Notes: a model not told the origin generated them from the sequence alone. 64,000 bases of DNA from Candidatus Cloacimonadota bacterium (GCA_021108395.1 JAIOQZ010000011.1:51898-115897), one strand, 5' to 3'; positions 8,972 to 19,635 are shown, numbered from the stretch's first letter. Made by a program: numbers and translations.

Positions 8972-10402
8972 ATGCACAGTGATGTCCGCGTCCGCTTCGC
9001 GCCCAGTCCCACAGGAATGCTCCATCTGGGCGGATTGCGCATGGCGCTTTACGATTATATCTATGCCAGGCAGCAGGGCGGCACGTTCATCCTCCGCATC
9101 GAGGACACCGACCAGACACGCTTCGTCGAAGGCGCGTTCGAGAACGTTGTCGAAACGCTCGCCGCCATGGGCATCGACTACGACGAAGGCCCCGGCCGCG
9201 AGGGCGACTGCGGCCCTTATGTACAGTCACAGCGACTGCCCATCTACCGCAAATACATCGACCAGCTCGTCGCCTCGGGGCATGCCTACCCCTGTTTTTG
9301 CAGCAAAGAGCGCATCGAGTCCGTGCGCGAGCGCCAGCGCGCCGCCAAGCAAGACCCCCGCTACGACGGCCTCTGCCGCAGCCTCGACCCCGCACAGGCG
9401 CAACGCCGCATCGACGAGGGCGAGGAGTATGTGGTTCGGCTGGCCATGCCGCAGCAGCACACGTTCGTCTTTTACGATAAAATCCGCGGCAAGGTCGAGA
9501 TCGACGCGGCGCAGGTGGACGACCAGGTCATCCTCAAGAGCGACGGCTTTCCCACCTATCATCTCGCCGTCGTGGTCGATGACCACCTCATGCGCATCAG
9601 CCACGTCTTTCGCGGCGAGGAATGGCTGCCCAGCGCCCCCAAGCACATCTTTCTGTACGAGGCGCTGGGCTGGAAACCGCCCATCTGGGTGCATATGCCG
9701 CTCATCCTCAGTCCCGAGAAGGGCAAGCTCTCGAAGCGTCATGGCGACTTCTCGGTCTCGGCGTTCCGCGACAAGGGCTACCTGCGGGAGGCGCTGGTCA
9801 ACTTCGTGGCGCTGCTGGGTTGGCACCCAAAGGGCGACGAGGAGATTTTCGGCCTCGAGCGCATGGTGAAGGAATTCAGTTTCAAGCGCGTCAACAAGGC
9901 CGGCGCCGTGTTCGACATCACCAAACTCGACTGGATGAACGGTCAGTACCTGCGCAGTCTGCCGCTCGACAATATCTGCGACGAGGCGCGCCCGTTCTTC
10001 GAGGCCGCCGGCCTGCCCACCGACGGCGAGCGATACATCAAGGCTGTGGCCGAGGCGCGTGGCCGCGTCAGCCGGCTCGAACAGATTGCCGACGAGGCGC
10101 GGGTGTTTTTCGAGGCCCCGCGATTCGCCGCCGCCGCCCGCGAAGCACTGGCCGCCGATACCGCGCCGACTGTGCTACAGTGGTGGCTGGCTCACCTCGA
10201 CACCGACAACCGCGACGCCGTGAATGACCTCGTGAAACGCGGCATCGAGGAAACCGGCGTCAAAGGCAAGCGCTTCTACTTCCCGGTGCGGCTGGCCCTC
10301 TACGGCAGCCCGCACGGCCCCGACATCCCGGCGCTCATCGATGTCCTCGGCATCGAGGAAGCGCGCCGGCGTTTTCAACTCGCACTCGATATTAACAAAT
10401 AG
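8972..10402 (+). CDS. gltX: Glutamyl-tRNA synthetase
   Basis: This class I synthetase charges tRNA-Glu (and in many lineages tRNA-Gln, non-discriminating type). The HIGH-type motif is PSPTGMLHLG at 11-20 and the KMSKS motif is KLSKRHGD at 252-259. IEDTDQTR near 43-50 is typical of the active site. Length is 476 residues, normal for bacterial GltX. AAGGAG lies upstream of the ATG. It heads the gltX-GNAT-holB operon; the gap to the next gene is nine bases. Confidence 0.97.
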   Translation: MHSDVRVRFAPSPTGMLHLGGLRMALYDYIYARQQGGTFILRIEDTDQTRFVEGAFENVVETLAAMGIDYDEGPGREGDCGPYVQSQRLPIYRKYIDQLVASGHAYPCFCSKERIESVRERQRAAKQDPRYDGLCRSLDPAQAQRRIDEGEEYVVRLAMPQQHTFVFYDKIRGKVEIDAAQVDDQVILKSDGFPTYHLAVVVDDHLMRISHVFRGEEWLPSAPKHIFLYEALGWKPPIWVHMPLILSPEKGKLSKRHGDFSVSAFRDKGYLREALVNFVALLGWHPKGDEEIFGLERMVKEFSFKRVNKAGAVFDITKLDWMNGQYLRSLPLDNICDEARPFFEAAGLPTDGERYIKAVAEARGRVSRLEQIADEARVFFEAPRFAAAAREALAADTAPTVLQWWLAHLDTDNRDAVNDLVKRGIEETGVKGKRFYFPVRLALYGSPHGPDIPALIDVLGIEEARRRFQLALDINK

Positions 10403-10411
10403 GAGGCAACA

Positions 10412-11038
10412 ATGGCCATACCCGGCAGCCCGCTGCATTTCAAGAAACTTATCGGCGAGAAGGTCTTTCTTTCGCCAATCAACCCCGGAGACGCCGAGAA
10501 GTTTACCACTTGGCTCAACGATCTCGAGGTCACGCAGTTCCTGACCATCAGCCACCGCATCTACAGCCTGGTGAAGGAGCAGGCCTATCTCGACAATAAA
10601 GCGCGCTCCGACGCCTACGCCTTCTCCATCCTCGACGACGAGAGCAAGAAGCTCATTGGCGTATGCGAGCTGTTCGACGTCAACTGGATCAACGGCACGG
10701 CGGAGCTGGGCATATTCATCGGCGACAAGAACTTCTGGGGTCGCGGCTTTGGTCGGGACGCCATAACCCTGCTGCTCGATTTCGGTTTCAACCTGCTCAA
10801 CCTGCGCAACATCATGCTGTGGACAGACAGCTTCAATCCTCGCGGCATCAAATGCTACACGAGCTGCGGGTTCCAGGAAGTCGGCCTGCGCCGCAACGCA
10901 CGCACCATCGCCGGTGAGACCCACGATATGCTGATGATGGACATCACCAACGACGACTTCGAGGGCGCCTTTGTGAAGGGCGTATTCGAGAAAGCGCGTT
11001 CGAGTGATGGCCCGACACAATTGGAGATCGTCACCTGA
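10412..11038 (+). CDS. GNAT-family N-acetyltransferase (RimJ/RimL-like)
   Basis: A 208-residue acetyltransferase. The fold shows in LSPINPGDAEKFTTWLND at the N-terminus, the central strand GTAELGIFIGDKNFWGRGFGRDAI that carries the acetyl-CoA loop (Q/RxxGxG/A type: FWGRGFGRD), and NPRGIKCYTSCGFQEVG near the end, all as in RimJ/RimL and SpeG-like enzymes. The acceptor (a protein N-terminus, amine or sugar) cannot be told. The roughly 25-residue tail after the GNAT core is extra. It lies between gltX and holB and is probably co-transcribed. Confidence 0.86.
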   Translation: MAIPGSPLHFKKLIGEKVFLSPINPGDAEKFTTWLNDLEVTQFLTISHRIYSLVKEQAYLDNKARSDAYAFSILDDESKKLIGVCELFDVNWINGTAELGIFIGDKNFWGRGFGRDAITLLLDFGFNLLNLRNIMLWTDSFNPRGIKCYTSCGFQEVGLRRNARTIAGETHDMLMMDITNDDFEGAFVKGVFEKARSSDGPTQLEIVT

Positions 11039-11040
11039 CC

Positions 11041-12156
11041 ATGTTCACGCGAATTCGAGGTCAGCAGCGGGCGGTGGAGCTGCTGCAGCGCGCCTTGCGG
11101 GATGACCGCACCGCGCACAGCTATCTGTTTCACGGGCCGCAGGGTGTCGGCAAGGTTACTGCGGCGCTGGCGCTGGGCATGGCGCATAACTGCCTGGCGC
11201 CCAAGTTGCGCCGTCCCTGCGGCGAGTGCAACTCGTGCCGCAAGTTCATCACGTTCAACCACCCCGATCTGCTCTACATCTTCCCCACGCCCAACCTCAG
11301 CATCACGCCCGAACGCGAGATAAAGGACAAGGCGCTGGCCGAACAGTACGAAGCCTACCTCGAAAACCGCCGCAAGCACCCCTGGCGCGAGTTTCTCTTC
11401 ACCAGCAGAACCGGAATCCGGCTCGATATGATTCGCATGTTGCAGCATCACGTCATTCGCACCCCGCTCGAGGGGCGGTTCAAGGTGTATATCATCGAGG
11501 ACGCGGAGACGATGGGCAGGCAGGCCGCCAACGCCTTCCTCAAGACGCTCGAAGAACCGCCCGCCGACACCCGCATCATCCTCACCACCACGCGACCGCA
11601 CCTCCTGCTGCAAACCATCCTCTCACGCTGCCAGAAAGTGCCCTTTCAGCCGCTCACCAGACAGATCATCGAGACCGAGCTGATCGAGAACCGCTCGCTG
11701 GAAAACATCGAGGCCAAGACCTACGCCCGCATTGCCGGGGGTAACATGGAAAAGGCGCTGCGACTGGTCGAGGAAGGGCACATCGAGGCGCGGCAACTGG
11801 CCATCGAGTTCGTCGAGATCCTCATCGCGCAGGACGACAACGAGTTTCTCGATTTCCTCGAACGCTCACATCAGGGCAAGGTGCACGCGGTCTATGACGA
11901 ACTGCTCACCTACCTGGCCGTGTGGCTGGCCGATGTGGGACTGTATAAGGACGACCCCGACCAGATCGCCAATATCGACAAGACGCACCTGTTCGACCAC
12001 TTCTACGCCCACCGCGTCGATGCCGATGAACTCATCAGCGATCTGCTCGACACGCTCGACGGCCTGCGCCGCCGACTGAGGGGCAACGTGAACCCACGAC
12101 TCGTGCTCACGCGGGTGTATCATATCCTGGGGGAGGCGTTCGGGTTTAGTCGGTGA
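11041..12156 (+). CDS. holB: DNA polymerase III subunit delta'
   Basis: This clamp-loader subunit has the Walker A-like GPQGVGKVT at 32-40, zinc-binding cysteines C51, C60, C63 and C66, and the sensor stretch LEEPPADTRIILTTTRPHLLL followed by the SRC motif (ILSRCQKVPFQPL). Length is 371 residues, in the usual range. Walker A keeps its lysine, so nucleotide binding is not excluded here, unlike in E. coli delta'. It starts two bases after the GNAT gene and is the last gene of this operon. Confidence 0.92.
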   Translation: MFTRIRGQQRAVELLQRALRDDRTAHSYLFHGPQGVGKVTAALALGMAHNCLAPKLRRPCGECNSCRKFITFNHPDLLYIFPTPNLSITPEREIKDKALAEQYEAYLENRRKHPWREFLFTSRTGIRLDMIRMLQHHVIRTPLEGRFKVYIIEDAETMGRQAANAFLKTLEEPPADTRIILTTTRPHLLLQTILSRCQKVPFQPLTRQIIETELIENRSLENIEAKTYARIAGGNMEKALRLVEEGHIEARQLAIEFVEILIAQDDNEFLDFLERSHQGKVHAVYDELLTYLAVWLADVGLYKDDPDQIANIDKTHLFDHFYAHRVDADELISDLLDTLDGLRRRLRGNVNPRLVLTRVYHILGEAFGFSR

Positions 12157-12164
12157 GATAATGC

Positions 12165-12192
12165 TTGCTCAATACCGAAAGACATCTATCCT
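12165..12192 (+). promoter_or_regulatory. Possible promoter of the CheY-like gene
   Basis: TTGCTC (12165-12170), 16 bases, TATCCT (12187-12192). The 16-base spacer is the same as in the tRNA-Leu, trx, ridA and gerW-like promoters of this window. Confidence 0.4.
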
Positions 12193-12249
12193 GTATGATG
12201 GTAAGGCTTATAAATAACGCAACAATGCCGGTGAAAAAGGAACAGCTGT

Positions 12250-12615
12250 ATGGCGCGTGTGCTCATAGTCGATGATTCGCCCTTCATGATCAGTTTATTG
12301 CGCAGTCTGTTCGAAAAAGCAGGGCACGAAGTGGTTGCCGAGGCAGCCGACGGAATCCACGCCTACATGGAGTATGAGAAGCATAAACCTGACATGGTCA
12401 CCCTCGATCTCAACATGCCCCTTCTCAATGGAATTGATACGATCGGTATCCTGCTTGAGAGTTTCCCCGATGCCAACATCATCGTCATCAGTTCGGAGCA
12501 GAATCGAGACACGATCACCGACTGCATCAAGAAAGGCGCCAATCACTACATCATCAAGCCGGTGTCGATCGAGAAGATCAAGACCGCTGTGACTAAGGTT
12601 CTTCAATCCCACTAA
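12250..12615 (+). CDS. Single-domain CheY-like response regulator
   Basis: A receiver domain only, 121 residues. Acidic pocket Asp8-Asp9, phospho-acceptor Asp53 in VTLDLNMP, Ser81 in the switch position and Lys103 in IIKPVS are all present. It could control flagellar switching or act as a phosphorelay shuttle; no kinase gene is adjacent. AAGGAACAG lies before the start. Its stop codon overlaps that of the convergent meaB by three bases, so the two transcripts must overlap. Confidence 0.92.
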   Translation: MARVLIVDDSPFMISLLRSLFEKAGHEVVAEAADGIHAYMEYEKHKPDMVTLDLNMPLLNGIDTIGILLESFPDANIIVISSEQNRDTITDCIKKGANHYIIKPVSIEKIKTAVTKVLQSH

Positions 12616-13718
12616 TGCCTGTATAGCTCCAGCAGTTCCCGCACGGCCTGCGTCACCGGTTTTTTGCCCTCTTCTACCTCGCGTTCGCAGCCGGCCAGGC
12701 GCGTCTTCACCGTTTCGTCCTGATAGAAGGCGCGTGTCAGCTCGTTGCGCAGCATGGCGTGCATCCACTGCTTTGCCTGTTGCCGCCGCCGCCGCTCGAA
12801 CTCGCCGCTCTCGTCAGTGAGCCGCCGGAAACGGGTGATCATCTCCCAGATTTCATCAATGCCGGTGTGCTCGTGCGCCGAGCACACCAGTGACGGCGTA
12901 CGCCAGCCAGGAGTAGCGGGCGCCAGGTAATGCAGGGCGCGCTCGAACTCGCTGCGCGCCAACAGCGCCGCTTCGCGGTTTGCGCCGTCGGCCTTGTTGA
13001 TGACCACTGCGTCGGCCAGCTCGACAACGCCCTTCTTGATGGCCTGTAGCTCATCACCGGCGCCGGCGATCTTGAGCAGCAGGAAGAAATCGACCATCGA
13101 GCGCACGGTTATCTCGTTCTGCCCCACGCCCACCGTCTCCACCAGGATAACGTCATAGTCGGCGGCTTCGCACAGGGCGATGGTCTCGCGGGTTTTGCGG
13201 GTGACGCCGCCCAGTTCGCCGCCGGAGGGTGAAGGACGGATGAAGCAGTCGCGCTCACGGCTCAGAAGCTCCATGCGGGTCTTGTCTCCGAGGATGCTGC
13301 CACGGGTGCGACTACTGCTCGGATCCACCGCCAGCACGGCCAATCGGTGCCCTGCGCGGATGAGATCGAGGCCAAGCGCCTCGATAAAGGTGCTCTTGCC
13401 TGCGCCGGGTACGCCGGTGATGCCGACTCGGATCGAGCCGCACCTGTGTGCGCTGAGGTGTTGCAGCACCTCCTGACCAATGTCGATATGGTGCGAGGCG
13501 TTGCTCTCGATGAGGGTGATGACGCGGGCAAGGATGGCGCTGTCGCCGCGTAACACGCCGTCAACGTAGTCGTCCACCGACAGCTCGCGACGTCTGGCGG
13601 GGGACACGCCTTGTGTGTGCTCTTTCCTACGCACACCCTTCATCACGCGGGTGGCGAATTCCTCGCCGGCGTTGTCGGGCGTCCATTCGGGGCGACGTGG
13701 CGGTTTTTTGTCTGGCAT
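12612..13718 (-). CDS. meaB: MeaB/ArgK-family GTPase, methylmalonyl-CoA mutase chaperone
   Basis: This G3E-type P-loop GTPase protects and reloads adenosylcobalamin on methylmalonyl-CoA mutase. GVPGAGKS at 102-109 is the P-loop; DPSSSRTRGSILGDKTRM, ETVGVGQNE and VINKADG follow as in MeaB. Length is 368 residues with a basic N-terminal extension of about 45 residues. It lies five bases downstream of the mutase large subunit, which supports the partner assignment. Confidence 0.95.
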   Translation of the reverse strand: MPDKKPPRRPEWTPDNAGEEFATRVMKGVRRKEHTQGVSPARRRELSVDDYVDGVLRGDSAILARVITLIESNASHHIDIGQEVLQHLSAHRCGSIRVGITGVPGAGKSTFIEALGLDLIRAGHRLAVLAVDPSSSRTRGSILGDKTRMELLSRERDCFIRPSPSGGELGGVTRKTRETIALCEAADYDVILVETVGVGQNEITVRSMVDFFLLLKIAGAGDELQAIKKGVVELADAVVINKADGANREAALLARSEFERALHYLAPATPGWRTPSLVCSAHEHTGIDEIWEMITRFRRLTDESGEFERRRRQQAKQWMHAMLRNELTRAFYQDETVKTRLAGCEREVEEGKKPVTQAVRELLELYRH

Positions 13719-13723
13719 ACAGG

Positions 13724-15889
13724 CTACCCGAGCCGCTTTTCGATCTCCTCGAGGGTGCGCATCGCGGACTGCGGCAACACCGTGCCGGGTCCGAATATCG
13801 CGGCTGCGCCATGCTCGTAGAGGAAGTCGTAGTCCTGCGCCGGAATAACGCCGCCGGCCACCACCATGATGTCCTCGCGCCCCAGCCTGCGCAGTTCGTC
13901 GATGAGTTGCGGCAGCAGGGTCTTGTGTCCGCCGGCCAGCGAGCTCATGCCGATGACGTGCACGTCGTTCTCGACAGCCTGGCGCGCGGTTTCCTCCGGT
14001 GTCTGAAACAACGGGCCGATGTCAACGTCGAAGCCCATGTCGGCGTAGGCCGTGCTTATCACCTTAGCCCCGCGATCGTGGCCGTCCTGGCCCATCTTGG
14101 CAATGAGGATGCGTGGACGGCGGCCTTCGCGCTCGGCAAAGGCGTCGGTAAGCTTGCGCACGTCTTCAACGGCGCCGCCTTTACCATATTCGCTGCTGTA
14201 AACGCCGGAAATGCTTTGTATCACGGCTTTGTGCCTCCCAAAAATCTTTTCCATCGCGTCGGATATCTCGCCCAGCGTGGCGCGGGCGCGCGCCGCCTCG
14301 ACCGACAGTTCGAGCAGGTTGCCCTCGCCGGTTTCCGCCGAATGCGTAATGGCGTCCAGCGCACGTTGCGTCCGCGACTCGTCGCGCTCGTCGCGCAGCT
14401 TCCGCAACCTGCGAAGCTGGGCCTGACGTACGCTGGTGTTGTCCACCTCGAGAATTTCGATAGGTTCTTCGCGTTCAAGGCGATAACGGTTGATACCGAC
14501 GATGGTTTCCTTGCCGGAATCGATGTGCGCCTGACGTCGCGCCGCCGCTTCCTCGATGCGTATCTTGGGCAGGCCCGACTCGATGGCCTTTGTCATCCCG
14601 CCCAGCTCCTCGACCTCGCTGATGTGCGTCCAGGCGCGTTTGAGCAGTTCGCCGGTGAGCGCCTCGACGTAGTATGAGCCTCCCCAGGGGTCCACCACGC
14701 GGCAGATGCCGGTTTCATGTTGCAGATAGAGCTGCGTGTTGCGGGCGATGCGCGCCGAGAAGTCTGTGGGCAGGGCGATGGCTTCGTCAAGCGAATTGGT
14801 GTGCAGCGACTGCGTATGCCCCAGCGCCGCGCCCATTGCCTCGATGCAGGTGCGCGCTATGTTGTTGAACGGGTCTTGCTCGGTGAGCGACCAGCCGGAT
14901 GTCTGTGAGTGGGTGCGCAGCGCCATGCTCTTAGGATTCTTCGGGTTGAAGTCTTTGATGAGCTTGGACCAGATGAGACGCGCCGCCCGCATCTTGGCCA
15001 CCTCCATGAAATAGTTCATGCCAATCGCCCAGAAGAACGACAGTCGCGGCGCGAATGCGTCTATGTCGATTCCCGCGGCGATGCCGGTGCGAACGTATTC
15101 GAGGCCGTCGGCCAGTGTGTAGGCCATCTCGAGATCGGCGCTGGCGCCCGCTTCCTGCATGTGGTAGCCGCTGATGCTGATCGAGTTGAACTTTGGCATG
15201 TGCTTCGAGGTAAAGGTGAAGATGTCGGCGATGATGCGCATACTGGGTTCAGGCGGATAGATGTAGGTGTTGCGCACCATGTATTCCTTGAGAACGTCGT
15301 TCTGGATGGTGCCGATGAGCTGCTCCAGCTTCACGCCCTGCTCTTCGGCAGCCACGATGTAGAACGCCATAATGGGCAGCACCGCGCCGTTCATGGTCAT
15401 CGACACCGACATCTTGTCCAGCGGGATGCCGTCGAACAATATCTTCATGTCGAGGATTGAGTCCACCGCCACGCCGGCCTTGCCCACGTCGCCCACCACG
15501 CGGGGGTGGTCGGAGTCATAGCCGCGATGCGTGGCCAGGTCGAAGGCGATGGAGAGGCCTTTCTGTCCGGCGGCGAGGTTGCGCTTGTAGAAGGCGTTGC
15601 TTTCTTCGGCTGTGCTGAACCCGGCGTACTGACGCACCGTCCATGGCCGCATGACATACATGGTGGCATAGGGGCCACGCAGGTATGGCGGCACACCGGC
15701 GGTGTAGCCCAGATGTTGCAGGTCGCTCATGTCGTCGCGGGTGTACAGGGGCTTCACGCCAATCTGCTCGTGGGTACGCCACAGCAGTTTGTCCATATTC
15801 TCGGTCACCTGACTGCGAATCTGTTCTTCACTGGCTTCGCGGTCGGCGGATGTGAAATCGGGGGCGATTTTCGTTAAATCGACGCTCAT
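13724..15889 (-). CDS. mutB: Methylmalonyl-CoA mutase, large (catalytic) subunit
   Basis: This adenosylcobalamin enzyme interconverts methylmalonyl-CoA and succinyl-CoA. It has 721 residues: a TIM barrel ([34 protein letters not shown] near the start; the [16 protein letters not shown] stretch) and a C-terminal B12-binding domain with DGHDRG, which carries the cobalt-ligand His, and SSLAGGH. The start at 15889 overlaps the mutA stop by four bases. Genes for propionyl-CoA carboxylase and the epimerase are not in the window, so the direction (propionate breakdown or formation) is open. Confidence 0.97.
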   Translation of the reverse strand: MSVDLTKIAPDFTSADREASEEQIRSQVTENMDKLLWRTHEQIGVKPLYTRDDMSDLQHLGYTAGVPPYLRGPYATMYVMRPWTVRQYAGFSTAEESNAFYKRNLAAGQKGLSIAFDLATHRGYDSDHPRVVGDVGKAGVAVDSILDMKILFDGIPLDKMSVSMTMNGAVLPIMAFYIVAAEEQGVKLEQLIGTIQNDVLKEYMVRNTYIYPPEPSMRIIADIFTFTSKHMPKFNSISISGYHMQEAGASADLEMAYTLADGLEYVRTGIAAGIDIDAFAPRLSFFWAIGMNYFMEVAKMRAARLIWSKLIKDFNPKNPKSMALRTHSQTSGWSLTEQDPFNNIARTCIEAMGAALGHTQSLHTNSLDEAIALPTDFSARIARNTQLYLQHETGICRVVDPWGGSYYVEALTGELLKRAWTHISEVEELGGMTKAIESGLPKIRIEEAAARRQAHIDSGKETIVGINRYRLEREEPIEILEVDNTSVRQAQLRRLRKLRDERDESRTQRALDAITHSAETGEGNLLELSVEAARARATLGEISDAMEKIFGRHKAVIQSISGVYSSEYGKGGAVEDVRKLTDAFAEREGRRPRILIAKMGQDGHDRGAKVISTAYADMGFDVDIGPLFQTPEETARQAVENDVHVIGMSSLAGGHKTLLPQLIDELRRLGREDIMVVAGGVIPAQDYDFLYEHGAAAIFGPGTVLPQSAMRTLEEIEKRLG

Positions 15890-17955
15890 ACCGTCACTCC
15901 TGTCTGCCGTGCGATGGCGGCCAAAACTTCCCACGCGTTTGCGCGAACGTGAATAAATTCGTCGATGCCCGCCTGCCGGTAGGTCTCGACCATATCCTTC
16001 GGGTAACCCGCCAGCACGGCCACAACCTTCGGTTGTTTATGCTTCATCGCACTGACAAACGCGGGCACAAGCTCAGGGAATGTGTCGTCGGTCGAGCAGA
16101 GCACGGCCACGGCAGCGCCTGCTTCGGCGGCAGCTTTGGCCGCAGCTTCGGGTGTCGCCAGTCCGCTCTGCGCCACTACCTCGTAGCCGCCCGGCTCAAA
16201 GAACCCCTGCGACCAGTCCAGGCGCGCCTTGTGCTGCCGCAACGGCCCCATGCCGGCCAGAAAGACCCTGCGGTTCCTGCCGCTGGTTTGCACTGCGAGG
16301 CGCAGGCGTTCCCACGGCTCACTCAATCGCAACGGCGGCACAGGCGTCACTTGCGGCCATGCTTTGGCGCCGGCAAAGAGCAACTCGCGCAATTGGCCGA
16401 CGGTGCAACCACCGCGACAGGCCGTCATCATCGAGGCTACCAAGTCGTTCATGCGCAACCCAAAGGGTTGATTTGAGCGGCCAAGCCTCACGGCCTCGGC
16501 GCGTTCGGCGCCCACGTCGGTCGCCTCGGCAGGCAGTTCCGGTTCGTGATGATTGACATACATATTGAGGCCCACCTTGACGTCACGGCGAGCGGCGACC
16601 TTCTTGCAGCGCTCGGCCAGAACGGCGGCAACCTCGCGCTGAGGGCCGCCCCCGGCCAGAGCTTCGGCCAGTCCGCCGTCTGCCTCGATGCCTTGCAGCA
16701 TTTCCCAGGCTTTACGGGCAACCTCGTCCGTTAGCCACTCGACGAAGTAGCTGCCACCGGCGGGGTCGAGCACATGGTCGATGTGCGCTTCTTCGCTCAG
16801 AATGAGATGGATGTTGCGCGCCATGCGGCGGGAGTGTTCCACCCCCTGGCGCAGTGGCGCGTCAAATGTGTCGATGCCAATGCTGTCTGCCGCGCCCACA
16901 ACCCCGCTGAAGGCTTCTGTGGTGGCGCGCAACGAGTTCACATATGGGTCAAGCGTGGTGGCATGGAAAGAAGATGTGCGCACATGGATACGCATTTTGG
17001 CAGCCTCGTCGTCGCCCCCGAACGCCCGCACGACGTTTGCCCACAGCATTCGCGCAGCGCGCAACTTGGCGATCTCGGCGAAGAATACCGGCCCCAGCCC
17101 GAAGGAAAACTCAATGCCGGCGGCTGCGTCGTTTGCGCTGACGCCACGCTCGATGAGCGCACGCAAGTAGGCCACGCCGGCGGCCAGCGCGCAGGCAAGT
17201 TCCTGAACGCCGCTGGCCCCCGCCTCGTGCCACACGATGCCGGACGCGGACAGGGGCCTCATGCCCGCTGTATGCTTGCCGCAGTATGTGATCATTGCGG
17301 CGAGAATGTCGTAGATGTCATCGAGAGGCAGCGGCAGCTTGCCACTGCCGGCCAGTTCGCCCAGTGGGTCTATGCCGCCGGCACCGTGAAGCGCGCCGCC
17401 TGCCGCCTCGAGCAGCATCGGCAGGTAGAACATGCCGCCCAGCCCAGCGTCGATGCGCACAGGCACGGCTGCGAGATCGACATCCCTCAGCGCGGCCTTG
17501 ATGTCGGCAAGACTTGAGGCGGACAGGCCGTCGGCGCCAACGCTGTCGGCTGGCGCTTCGTCGGCGTCCTGGCCGGCGCGCCCGGCGGCGTCGATGTTGA
17601 GCGCCACTGCGTTGAGTCCACGGCCAAGCGCACTCAAAAGCGCTTTGTTCCAGTGGGCCGGCGCGCCGACAGCCGGTGGCTGCGCCATCGACCACGGCTG
17701 CTGGTGGTAGCCCTGAGGACGTGTGCCGCGCACATAGGGGAACTGCCCGGGCAGAGCGGCAGTGTACGGCAGGTTTCTGGCGTCGTCACTGGTAAAGATG
17801 CCATCCCAGGTGATACCCTCGGGAGTGGCTGTGCGCATAATCTTGTCGTAGGGCGTGCCCTTGAGCAATGCCTCGGCAGCCTTGCGCCACTGTTCGGGTG
17901 TGGCGTCGGGGAATGCGCCAGGCAAATCGAGCGGCGGCAGCTTGTTGTCAGTCAT
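15886..17955 (-). CDS. mutA: Methylmalonyl-CoA mutase, small subunit
   Basis: A 689-residue partner of MutB. It keeps the barrel ([20 protein letters not shown] near 70-90; [21 protein letters not shown]) and a C-terminal B12-like fold without the DxHxxG cobalt-ligand motif, as expected for the non-catalytic subunit. The start is ATG 17955 with GGGAG six bases upstream. The same frame stays open for about 1 kb further upstream, but that stretch is antisense to the next gene and is not coding. First gene of mutA-mutB-meaB. Confidence 0.94.
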   Translation of the reverse strand: MTDNKLPPLDLPGAFPDATPEQWRKAAEALLKGTPYDKIMRTATPEGITWDGIFTSDDARNLPYTAALPGQFPYVRGTRPQGYHQQPWSMAQPPAVGAPAHWNKALLSALGRGLNAVALNIDAAGRAGQDADEAPADSVGADGLSASSLADIKAALRDVDLAAVPVRIDAGLGGMFYLPMLLEAAGGALHGAGGIDPLGELAGSGKLPLPLDDIYDILAAMITYCGKHTAGMRPLSASGIVWHEAGASGVQELACALAAGVAYLRALIERGVSANDAAAGIEFSFGLGPVFFAEIAKLRAARMLWANVVRAFGGDDEAAKMRIHVRTSSFHATTLDPYVNSLRATTEAFSGVVGAADSIGIDTFDAPLRQGVEHSRRMARNIHLILSEEAHIDHVLDPAGGSYFVEWLTDEVARKAWEMLQGIEADGGLAEALAGGGPQREVAAVLAERCKKVAARRDVKVGLNMYVNHHEPELPAEATDVGAERAEAVRLGRSNQPFGLRMNDLVASMMTACRGGCTVGQLRELLFAGAKAWPQVTPVPPLRLSEPWERLRLAVQTSGRNRRVFLAGMGPLRQHKARLDWSQGFFEPGGYEVVAQSGLATPEAAAKAAAEAGAAVAVLCSTDDTFPELVPAFVSAMKHKQPKVVAVLAGYPKDMVETYRQAGIDEFIHVRANAWEVLAAIARQTGVTV

Positions 17956-18135
17956 ACTTGCTCCCATAGTGCGATAACTTATATCCTGTGCTAAAGTCTT
18001 GTAAGTACGAAATGTTAAGGTGGGCTTGGATGTCAATGAAAAAACGAGTTGACAAACAAGAGCCACTCGCCCCATATTATCTTTGGTCTTTTGTTTGTAA
18101 TGTTGATTTTTCATTACTAATGATAAGGAGGAACG

Positions 18136-19110
18136 ATGAAACGTTTCACATTGCTTGTTATCTTGAGCCTCGTGGCGGGGGCTATGTTCGCCCAGAACCT
18201 CACCTGCTACGATGTGCAGTACACCGCCAACCCCGATGGCGTGTCGCCCTATTTCGGGCAGAATGTCGTTGTCGAAGGCATCGTGAGCGCCGTCTTGTGG
18301 AAAGGCTATGCCAGCTTTTTCATCTCCGACCCGGCCGGCGGAGCCTGGAGCGGCGTGTTTATCTATGACCTGGAAAACGAGTATGGCTACGATCTTGCCC
18401 TGGGAGACATGGTCGAAGTGCATGGCCTGGTTGACGAATACTATGACATGACCGAGATCAAGGATCTCACCGATGTGGTAGTGGTCAGCTCGGGCAACCC
18501 GGTTCCCGATCCCTGCGACATCACCACATACCAACTGTCCACACAGGAAGATTACGAGGGCGTTCTCGTCCGCGTCAACAACGTCACCGTCACCCAGGAC
18601 CTGGACGACCACAACCAATGGTTCGTCGATGACTACGCCTACCGCACCGAAGCGCAGATCGACGACGGCTTCTTCTACCTCGACGAAGTAATGCCGCCCA
18701 TCATCATCACCATCGGCGATACCTACGACTATCTCATCGGCCTTGTCGATTATTCCTACGACGAATTCGGCCTCAATCCGCGGACGCCGCAAGACATGGG
18801 CATCGGCGTAAGCGTGGACGAAGAAACCATCGCCGCGCTTGCGGTTCTGAGTAACTATCCCAACCCGTTCAATCCAGAGACCACCATCGTATTCAGCATG
18901 GTTGAACCCGCCACCGCCGACCTCGCCATCTACAACGTCCGCGGCCAGCGCGTGCGTCACTTCGGCGCCCAGTCCTACGACAGCGGCGAGCACCGCATCA
19001 CCTGGAACGGCGCCGATGACAGCGGCCGTCCGGTGGCCAGCGGCGTCTATTTCTTCAAGATAGGCTCGGGACGCTACACCGCCACCAAGAAGATGATCCT
19101 GCTCAAGTAA
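18136..19110 (+). CDS. Secreted OB-fold protein with FlgD-like C-terminal sorting domain
   Basis: A 324-residue protein: signal peptide (1-19, ends FAQ), an OB-fold-like domain (about 25-200; GQNVVVEGIVSAV...FFISDP...GDMVEVHGLVDEYYDMTEI resembles the DNA-binding OB domains attached to secreted nucleases) and a C-terminal module starting LSNYPNPFNPETTI and ending SGVYFFKIGSG...KKMILLK. That module is the type-A/FlgD-Ig-like tail common in secreted proteins of FCB and candidate phyla, probably an export or surface-anchoring tag. No nuclease domain is present. AAGGAGG precedes the ATG. Confidence 0.85.
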   Translation: MKRFTLLVILSLVAGAMFAQNLTCYDVQYTANPDGVSPYFGQNVVVEGIVSAVLWKGYASFFISDPAGGAWSGVFIYDLENEYGYDLALGDMVEVHGLVDEYYDMTEIKDLTDVVVVSSGNPVPDPCDITTYQLSTQEDYEGVLVRVNNVTVTQDLDDHNQWFVDDYAYRTEAQIDDGFFYLDEVMPPIIITIGDTYDYLIGLVDYSYDEFGLNPRTPQDMGIGVSVDEETIAALAVLSNYPNPFNPETTIVFSMVEPATADLAIYNVRGQRVRHFGAQSYDSGEHRITWNGADDSGRPVASGVYFFKIGSGRYTATKKMILLK

Positions 19111-19128
19111 CCGAGCATTGTAATATCA

Positions 19129-19156
19129 CGAAGCCCCGCTTAACGGCGGGGCTTCG
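19129..19156. terminator. Hairpin between convergent genes
   Basis: CGAAGCCCCGC / GCGGGGCTTCG form an 11-bp stem around a six-base loop, 18 bases after the OB-fold gene stop and 21 before the DUF2141 gene stop on the other strand. T runs are short on both sides; it probably serves both transcripts. Confidence 0.65.
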
Positions 19157-19177
19157 TTGTGCAAAAAGGTGAGCCGT

Positions 19178-19600
19178 TCAGTAGCGCATCGTTATGCCAA
19201 GCGCCAGGTCGTCACCGGTAACCTCGAAATGGCAGTCCTTCCACCTGGGCGGCCCCATGCGCGGCTTGGGGTTGTTCGAGGCGCCATAGCCCTCTTTGGG
19301 TATGCCTATCCAGTTGGTGTCCATCTTGCCGTTGCCATTTTCGTCGTGCATGACCCTGATGGCATAGACGCCCGGCGGCACATCCTCGATGACAAAAACC
19401 ACCCGGCCGTTTTCTATGGCGGCGTGAGCCTGGAAAAATGCCTCGCCTTGGCCATTTTTAAAACTGTCCTCGCCGCTTAATAACGACATCATCACCATGC
19501 CATCATCAGACCTGACCCCCGAAACCTCGATGGTGAGGGTGGCCTGCGCCCAGACAGTTGCCGTCATGGCCAGCGCAAGCAATATCAATCGGTATCGCAT
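19178..19600 (-). CDS. DUF2141 exported protein
   Basis: A 140-residue protein with a signal peptide (1-18) and the conserved DUF2141 end: DVPPGVYAIRVMHDENGNGKMD, then NWIGIPKEGYGASNNP. The HDENGNGKMD stretch looks like a calcium-binding loop of the transthyretin/Cna-B-like fold. DUF2141 proteins are often encoded next to TonB-dependent receptors, as here (35 bases after the receptor). Biochemical role unknown; it may be a periplasmic accessory of the receptor. Confidence 0.88.
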   Translation of the reverse strand: MRYRLILLALAMTATVWAQATLTIEVSGVRSDDGMVMMSLLSGEDSFKNGQGEAFFQAHAAIENGRVVFVIEDVPPGVYAIRVMHDENGNGKMDTNWIGIPKEGYGASNNPKPRMGPPRWKDCHFEVTGDDLALGITMRY

Positions 19601-19635
19601 ATTATCTCCTTCATAGTTTTTTGCAGCAGCCTCGC

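Noticed and set aside
15886-18993. A 1035-codon open frame that would extend mutA far upstream
   Set aside because: The extra 1 kb is antisense to the OB-fold secreted protein, which has a signal peptide and a sorting domain; a proper ATG with ribosome site exists at 17955 at the family's usual start.
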